The translations under genes were made by a program, and so were the position numbers. A DNA stretch of 51,670 nt, taken from contig JAFSVI010000063.1 of NCBI GenBank assembly GCA_017445145.1, forward strand, positions 1 to 51,670, in the 5' to 3' direction. The notes under the pieces are model-generated. The model was not told the origin of the DNA, searched no databases, and worked only from the letters and a program-made list of their open reading frames with translations. Positions 46,958 to 51,670 of the stretch are shown here, one piece after another (positions within the stretch are counted from its first letter, which is position 1; each line of letters opens with the position of its first letter). Origin of the DNA: Bacteroidaceae bacterium (GTDB taxonomy: Bacteria > Bacteroidota > Bacteroidia > Bacteroidales > Bacteroidaceae).

Positions 46958-47138
46958 CTTGCAAACACAACCATCCGGCATCCTTTGCTGGATGGTTACT
47001 TATATCCGTACCTTTCAACTCGTCGGCATCAGTGCCGCCAATTGGGTCGGCACGTTGACCGTCGAGGTGAAGACATATTGGCCCGATGCCATCGGCTCCC
47101 GCTTTACTGTCTATCCGAAGGTGGCAAACCGTTTGTCG

Positions 47139-48593
47139 TCAGCAAAACAAGTCGTCCAGGGTAAGTTCACGTTGGATGCATTCAGAATGCTCATTTCTGT
47201 CAATGCCCTTGGTCGTTATCATCGTCACAATGACATTCTTGTCGGTGTTTGTTGTCTCGATGAATGCCCGTACCTTGCGTTCAATGTCATCTTCATCCTT
47301 GGCGGTCATAGTGTATGGTCTGTTCCAGAACTTCATTTCGCAGATGTTGATAGTTTTGTCTGCACGGTCGATGAGCATGTCTATCTGCGCAGAACGCTGT
47401 TCACCTTTGCCAAACCACGAAAAGACATTGGCAGTTATGCCAGAAATCCCCAATGCCTTCTTTATTTGATCCACGTGGTTCAGACACAACATCTCAAACG
47501 ACAGCCCGCTCCATGTGGTGTAAACATGTGAGTTTTGGCTGTTCGACCAATAATTGGCATCGTGGGCATCTGCTTTCTTTATGACCTGAAAGTGGAACAT
47601 GGTAAATGAATCGACAAGCTGGTATAGCGTGCCATTGTTTTTTCTTTCCATGGAGTTATGGCTCTTATGGTTCCCGTGTGCTATGACGAAAGGTTCATAG
47701 CTGCGGATGAATCCACAACTCTCCAATTCTTCAAGCATCATGGAGAACTTGCCATTATCTGCGAGGTGTGTCTTTTCGAGCACTTCCTGTCGGGTCAGTC
47801 CCTTTCCTCTGGTTGCCAATGCTGTAACAATCTTGATGTGGTTGGTGGCATCTTTGTAGAGCGAGTTGTACAAACTGTGGAACTCGTCGTGCAGTTCGCC
47901 ATCCTCAGCAAAGACAAGCCTGTCGATGTTCTGTGCCACTCCTTCGCCTTTGTCCATTTTCGACAGATAGAAAGGAATACCGCCAAGAACCATATAGCAC
48001 TCGGCAATCTGCTTAGTTGACAGTCGGAACCCCCGGGCATCAAAGTACATCTGGCACTCTCTGAGCGTAAAGGGCTTCAGCGGAATCTTGTGGGTTACCC
48101 GGTTGTGAAGGCCGCCTCTATTCTTAATCAGGTTGTTGATAATCCATGATGTCGCACTGCCACAGACTATGAGTTTGATGTCATCGCGCCATGATGCCCA
48201 CGAATTCCAGAAATGCTCCAAGCCGCTGATGAAATTGGAGCGTGGTGTGTCCATCCAGGGCATTTCGTCGATAAAGACAATCTTCTTCCCCTCCGGCAGG
48301 GATTCCAAATACCTTTCCAGTGCCATGAACGCATCAAGCCATGTCTTGACCTGTGGCACTTCTGGTCGCCTTTTCCTAATGCCCTGCATAAAGTTCTTCA
48401 ACTGAATCCGCATCGGGACCTTGTTCATGCCAGCTACGTAAAAAGCATAGTCCGTGCCGATGACTTTCTGTATGAGGAACGTCTTGCCTACGCGCCTACG
48501 TCCATACACGGCAATGAATTCAGACTGTTCAGAGCTGAGGTATTCCTTCAGCTGCTGCTGTTCTTTCTCGCGTCCAATGAAAAGCTTGCTCAT
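47139..48593 (-). CDS. ATPase (archaeal-type AAA) with C-terminal DUF234 nuclease-like domain
   Basis: 484 residues. N-terminal ATPase: Walker A GRRRVGKT at 31-38 and Walker B VFIDE with D109/E110, then SGLEHFWNSWASWRDDIKLI. A winged-helix part (GLTRQEVLEKTHLADNGKFS) follows. The C-terminal domain has a PD-(D/E)XK-like set: D405 in QIDMLID and E419-x-K421 in CEMKFW. These proteins are widespread in Bacteroidales and archaea. Their function is unknown, though defence or mobile-element roles have been suggested. GC is clearly lower than that of neighbours, which suggests lateral gain. It stands alone between the susC operon and the GH36 gene. Confidence 0.9.
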   Translation of the reverse strand: MSKLFIGREKEQQQLKEYLSSEQSEFIAVYGRRRVGKTFLIQKVIGTDYAFYVAGMNKVPMRIQLKNFMQGIRKRRPEVPQVKTWLDAFMALERYLESLPEGKKIVFIDEMPWMDTPRSNFISGLEHFWNSWASWRDDIKLIVCGSATSWIINNLIKNRGGLHNRVTHKIPLKPFTLRECQMYFDARGFRLSTKQIAECYMVLGGIPFYLSKMDKGEGVAQNIDRLVFAEDGELHDEFHSLYNSLYKDATNHIKIVTALATRGKGLTRQEVLEKTHLADNGKFSMMLEELESCGFIRSYEPFVIAHGNHKSHNSMERKNNGTLYQLVDSFTMFHFQVIKKADAHDANYWSNSQNSHVYTTWSGLSFEMLCLNHVDQIKKALGISGITANVFSWFGKGEQRSAQIDMLIDRADKTINICEMKFWNRPYTMTAKDEDDIERKVRAFIETTNTDKNVIVTMITTKGIDRNEHSECIQRELTLDDLFC

Positions 48594-48659
48594 ACCATGT
48601 TGATTATTTGTTCTTGTCTTTGGCCATTGGGTCTGGAATATGGTTCATGGCTAATGCCG

Positions 48660-48667
48660 CAAATGTA
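48660..48667 (-). promoter_or_regulatory. -7 element of the ATPase/DUF234 gene
   Basis: Reverse strand TACATTTG matches TAnnTTTG, with a TTG about 20 bases upstream. The leader to the ATG at 48593 is about 60 bases. Confidence 0.65.
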
Positions 48668-48914
48668 CTTCTTTTTCTTGAAGCAGCCAAGTAAATTGCA
48701 CGAAAATGGTCGCAGAGGTACCCATTTTGCCATGTTAGCGACCTGTTTCGTGCTGTTTTGGGCGATTCTGCCCGTCTGTTGTCGGGTGCATGTATCGGCA
48801 GATGTTGTGCCTGTCGGTGGCCAAACGTAGCTTGTGACGTCCGCTGTTGGCCAAAAAGTGTGTGGCCGAAGGCATTTTTTTAGTAGGAAAAGCGCCGTTG
48901 TCGCGCAAATGTAG

Positions 48915-48922
48915 TATATTTG
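48915..48922 (+). promoter_or_regulatory. -7 element of the GH36 gene
   Basis: TATATTTG followed by CACCGCAA, the same start-site context as dnaA. It lies 26 bases before the ATG at 48949. Confidence 0.7.
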
Positions 48923-48948
48923 CACCGCAATCTCAATGTATCACACCC

Positions 48949-51105
48949 ATGAAACGCATCCTTTTCCTCCTCACGGCCTGCGCCGCCATGTTTGCGGCCC
49001 GCGCCGACGACGTGTTCATCAACACCCCGCGCACCACGCTCATGCTCTCGGCCAACGAGGGCCAGACGCCGCGCATCCACTACTATGGCCCCCGCCTGTC
49101 GCCTGGCCAGGGTCGTGAGGTCTATGACGCCATGAGCCTCAGCGCCGACGCCTATCCGGCCTTTGGGCGCGACAGCTTCGACGAGACGGCGTTGAGCGTT
49201 ACCCACTCCGACGGCAACATGTCCACGGAGCTGGCCGTGACGGGCGTGCGCACCGACGGCGACGTCACCATCATCTCTATGAAGGACCGCAAGTACGACT
49301 TCTTCGTTGACCTGTGCTACCGCGCCAGCGACGCCAGCGACGTCATCGAGACATGGACCGTGCTGCGCAACGGCGAGAAGAAAGCCGTGCGCCTGGAGCA
49401 GTATGCCAGCGGCGTCATCCCGGTGCGCCAGGAGGGCGCCTGGCTGACCCATTTCCACGGCAACTGGGGCCAGGAGGCACAGATGACCGAGGAGGCCCTG
49501 ACGCAGGGCCTGAAGACCATCGTCAACCACGACGGCGTGCGCACGGCCATGGCCGACCGCGCCGAGGTGATGCTCTCGCTCGACGGTCGCCCCAGCGAGA
49601 ACAGCGGGCGCGTCATCGGCGCCGCGCTGTGCTGGACCGGCAACTACAAGCTGCGCGTTGAGACGCGCGGCAAGCACCGCCACACGCTCCTCGCCGGCAT
49701 CGACGACCTCCACACGGCCTACACCCTGCGCACCGGCGACACGTTCCGCACGCCGGAGCTGGCCATGGCCTACAGCGCCGAGGGCAAGGGCGGCGTGAGC
49801 CGTGCCTTCCACCGCTGGGGCCGCGCCGGCAAGCTCCACAACGGCCGTGCGCTGCGCCAGGTGCTGCTCAACTCGTGGGAGGGCGTGTATATGAACGTCA
49901 ACCAGCCCGTGTGCGAGCAGCTCATGGACGGCCTGCGCGACCTCGGCGGCGAGCTCTTCGTGGTCGATGACGGGTGGTTTGGCCGCAAATACCGCCGCAC
50001 CTACGACGACAAAGCCCTCGGCGACTGGGTCACCGACACCGAGAAGCTGCCCGCCGGCATACCAGCCCTCGTGCGCGCTGCCGAGGAGCGCGGCCTGCGC
50101 TTCGGCATCTGGATAGAGCCGGAGATGGTGAACACCACCAGCGAGCTCTACGAGCAGCACCCCGACTGGGTCGTGGCGCACCCCACGCGCGAGCTCTCGC
50201 GGGGCCGTGGCGGCACACAGCTGGTGCTCGACATGTCCAACCCTCGCGTGCAGGACTTCGTCGTGGGCATCGTCGATGGCCTCGTGCGCGAGAACCCCAC
50301 GCTCCACTACATCAAGTGGGACTGCAACATGTCCATGCAGAACTTCGGCAGCTCCTATCTCACCGCCGACCGCCAGAGCCACCTCTTCGTGGATTACCAC
50401 CTCGGGCTGCGCAGCGCCCTCGAGCGCATACGCGCCGCCCATCCCGACCTCGTCATCCAGCTCTGCGCCAGCGGCGGCGGCCGCGTCAACTGGGGCTTCA
50501 TGCCCTACTTCGACGAGTTCTGGGTGAGCGACGACACCGACGCGCAGCAGCGCCTCTTCATCCAGTGGGGCACGAGCCACTTCTTCCCGCCCATGGCCAT
50601 GGCGCAGCACGTCAGCGCCTCGCCCAACCACCAGACGGGGCGCGTCATCCCGCTCAAGTTCCGCTTCGACGTGGCCATGACGGGCCGCCTGGGCATGGAG
50701 ATGAAACCCAGCGACCTCAGCGACGAGGAGCGCGACTACGCCCGCCGCGCCATAGCCTTCTACAAGGAGATACGCCCCATCGTGCAGCTCGGCGACCTCT
50801 ACCGTCTCATCTCGCCCTACGAGGGCAACGGCTTCTGCAGCGAGATGTTCGTGAGCGAGGACAAGAGCGAAGCCGTGTTCTTCTGCTACAAGTTCCAAAA
50901 CTACATCGGCCTCGACGCACCGCGCTGGCACATGGCGGGCCTCGACCCCGCAGCCACCTACCGCCTCGAGGAGTTCGAGTGCCGCGAGCGCCAGCATTTC
51001 TTCGAGGGCAAGACCTTCACGGGCAGCTTCCTCATGCACACCGGCATCGACGCCGCCCTCAGCGGGCAGTTTGCCAGCCGCGTCATACGCCTCACCCGCC
51101 AGTAG
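48949..51105 (+). CDS. GH36 alpha-galactosidase, exported
   Basis: 718 residues from ATG 48949; a longer frame passes the promoter. A signal peptide (KRILFLLTACAAMFAARA) predicts the periplasm. The N-terminal beta-supersandwich domain (about 25-300) is followed by the catalytic barrel. Catalytic motifs: nucleophile D458 in YIKWDCNMSM and acid/base in WVSDDTDAQQR (D528/D529). VVDDGWFG and GIWIEPEMVN are also diagnostic. GH36 enzymes release alpha-1,6-linked galactose from raffinose-family or galactomannan glycans. The SusCD operon upstream is separated by the opposite-strand ATPase gene, so a shared function is not shown. Copy E of the 22-bp array follows. Confidence 0.95.
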   Translation: MKRILFLLTACAAMFAARADDVFINTPRTTLMLSANEGQTPRIHYYGPRLSPGQGREVYDAMSLSADAYPAFGRDSFDETALSVTHSDGNMSTELAVTGVRTDGDVTIISMKDRKYDFFVDLCYRASDASDVIETWTVLRNGEKKAVRLEQYASGVIPVRQEGAWLTHFHGNWGQEAQMTEEALTQGLKTIVNHDGVRTAMADRAEVMLSLDGRPSENSGRVIGAALCWTGNYKLRVETRGKHRHTLLAGIDDLHTAYTLRTGDTFRTPELAMAYSAEGKGGVSRAFHRWGRAGKLHNGRALRQVLLNSWEGVYMNVNQPVCEQLMDGLRDLGGELFVVDDGWFGRKYRRTYDDKALGDWVTDTEKLPAGIPALVRAAEERGLRFGIWIEPEMVNTTSELYEQHPDWVVAHPTRELSRGRGGTQLVLDMSNPRVQDFVVGIVDGLVRENPTLHYIKWDCNMSMQNFGSSYLTADRQSHLFVDYHLGLRSALERIRAAHPDLVIQLCASGGGRVNWGFMPYFDEFWVSDDTDAQQRLFIQWGTSHFFPPMAMAQHVSASPNHQTGRVIPLKFRFDVAMTGRLGMEMKPSDLSDEERDYARRAIAFYKEIRPIVQLGDLYRLISPYEGNGFCSEMFVSEDKSEAVFFCYKFQNYIGLDAPRWHMAGLDPAATYRLEEFECRERQHFFEGKTFTGSFLMHTGIDAALSGQFASRVIRLTRQ

Positions 51106-51146
51106 CCCCCAGCCACAACCCATAACCCCCGGTTGCCGCACATCCA

Positions 51147-51245
51147 TGCCGCGGCAAGTGGTGGAACATGCCGCGGCATGTTCCGCTACTTGCCGCGGCG
51201 TTTTTTGCTACTTGCCGCGGCGTGTTCCGCCACGTGCCGCAGCTC
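51147..51245. repeat. 22-bp-period array with TGCCGCGGC cores (copy E)
   Basis: Units start at 51147, 51169, 51191, 51213 and 51235. The first four open with TGCCGCGGC and the last with TGCCGCAGC. Spacers are mostly unlike each other (AAGTGGTGGAACA, ATGTTCCGCTACT, GTTTTTTGCTACT, GTGTTCCGCCACG). The 51246-51379 stretch holds no recognised gene. Confidence 0.9.
51169..51206 (+). terminator. Intrinsic terminator of the GH36 gene made of two repeat units
   Basis: TGCCGCGGCA (51169-51178) pairs with TGCCGCGGCG (51191-51200), 9-10 bp, followed by six Ts (51201-51206). Confidence 0.65.
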
Positions 51246-51379
51246 TTGGGCCCCGTATGCGCGGTGCCTTGGCAACATATCCTTGGCGCTCTCTTGATTG
51301 ACATGATTTTTTCCACCACGAATTAAACGAATTATACTAATTTTCGGGCTGCGCAGTGTCAGCGATTTTTTCGAATTAT

Positions 51380-51544
51380 GAGTCCACTTGAAAAAGTCCT
51401 CCTTGCTCTGTCACCCCTTCGGGGTTCAGCCGTAACGGTCTGATTCCCAAGAAGGGGTTTCACCCCTCCCTGTGTTCTTTTCGTCCCTTCTCTAAGTGTA
51501 GAGCGTCCCTGCGGGCCGAGCGCGGGACTTTTTCAAGTGGGCTC
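51380..51544. mobile_element. MITE-like element of 165 bp with 20-bp terminal inverted repeats
   Basis: GAGTCCACTTGAAAAAGTCC (51380-51399) and GGACTTTTTCAAGTGGGCTC (51525-51544) are inverted copies with one mismatch. The interior has further stems (CCCCTTCGGGG near 51415, AAGGGGTTTCACCCCT near 51453) and no transposase. No clear target-site duplication was seen. The open frame from the right edge runs through its right end. Confidence 0.7.
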
Positions 51545-51669
51545 AGTAATGCACCTTCGGTTGGGGTGAGGAATTCCTTGCCCCCAAGAATATCTACCTT
51601 GGGAGTCTTCTGTTTTTCTTCCTCCATGTACTCGGCAATCTGCTTTTGCCGGATTGCTCTTTTGTAGTC
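51460..51669 (-). pseudogene. 3' end of an unidentified gene running into the MITE-like element
   Basis: The reverse strand is open from the window edge to TGA at 51462-51460, 69 residues. It begins DYKRAIRQKQIAEYMEEEKQ and includes VDILGGKEFLTPTEGALL. After that the frame enters the inverted repeat (SPLEKV) and ends with basic sequence coded by the element. The native C-terminus was probably replaced by the insertion. The protein family was not recognised and the start lies outside the window. Confidence 0.5.
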
Positions 51670-51670
51670 C

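Noticed and set aside
46935-47531. 198-residue plus-strand frame after the SusCD operon
   Set aside because: Two thirds of it is antisense to the ATPase/DUF234 gene; the rest has no recognisable features.

Overview
The window looks like a chromosomal segment of a GC-rich member of the order Bacteroidales (phylum Bacteroidota), probably Prevotellaceae or a close gut relative. Evidence: promoters of the TTTG-N19/20-TAnnTTTG type, almost no Shine-Dalgarno sequences, a three-gene fumarate reductase operon of Bacteroides type, a dcw cluster in Bacteroidota order, a tRNA gene without encoded CCA, and a SusC/SusD pair. Family calls rest on motif and whole-protein recognition; no database search was possible.

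Layout. 1-750: start of an AAA-ATPase-like gene leaving the window, then a repeat-rich spacer. 750-4382 (minus): fumarate reductase operon frdC-frdA-frdB, with a palindromic element filling the frdA-frdB gap. 4698-20803 (plus): division and cell wall cluster rsmH-ftsL-ftsI-murE-[four-helix-bundle gene]-mraY-murD-ftsW-murG-murC-ftsQ-ftsA-ftsZ, covering meso-DAP-type peptidoglycan precursor synthesis through to the FtsZ ring. Between murE and mraY sits a foreign-looking IVS-type four-helix-bundle gene enclosed by inverted arrays of a 7-bp repeat. 20818-24564: recO (minus), tRNA-Glu, rpsT and gyrB. 24838-31610 (plus): NfeD-like protein, a 28-residue membrane peptide, flotillin, a proline-rich FG-GAP-like protein, a YARHG/DUF3160 lipoprotein-like protein and a CapA-type metallophosphatase. 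31.6-36.3 kb: a possible small RNA, xerD, inositol-3-phosphate synthase and dnaA. 36313-39006 (minus): a collagen-like DUF4988/CotH lipoprotein divergent from a SusC-SusD-lipoprotein operon (39508-46902). 47139-48593 (minus): ATPase/DUF234 gene of lower GC. 48949-51105: GH36 alpha-galactosidase. 51106-51670: repeats, a 165-bp MITE-like element and a truncated gene end.

The most unusual signals are not genes. A family of intergenic arrays with an exact 22-bp period, mostly built on the palindromic core GCCGCGGC, occurs at six places (about 291, 8447, 24639, 34523, 39038 and 51147). In two of them the repeat units themselves form the intrinsic terminator of the gene upstream (gyrB and the GH36 gene). 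The second is the IVS-like gene with its inverted heptamer arrays, which could fold as one large stem-loop around the gene. Other repeats include a 33-bp in-frame minisatellite, a TTACCAT heptamer array, a duplicated AAGGAG leader before murD, and closed palindromic elements.
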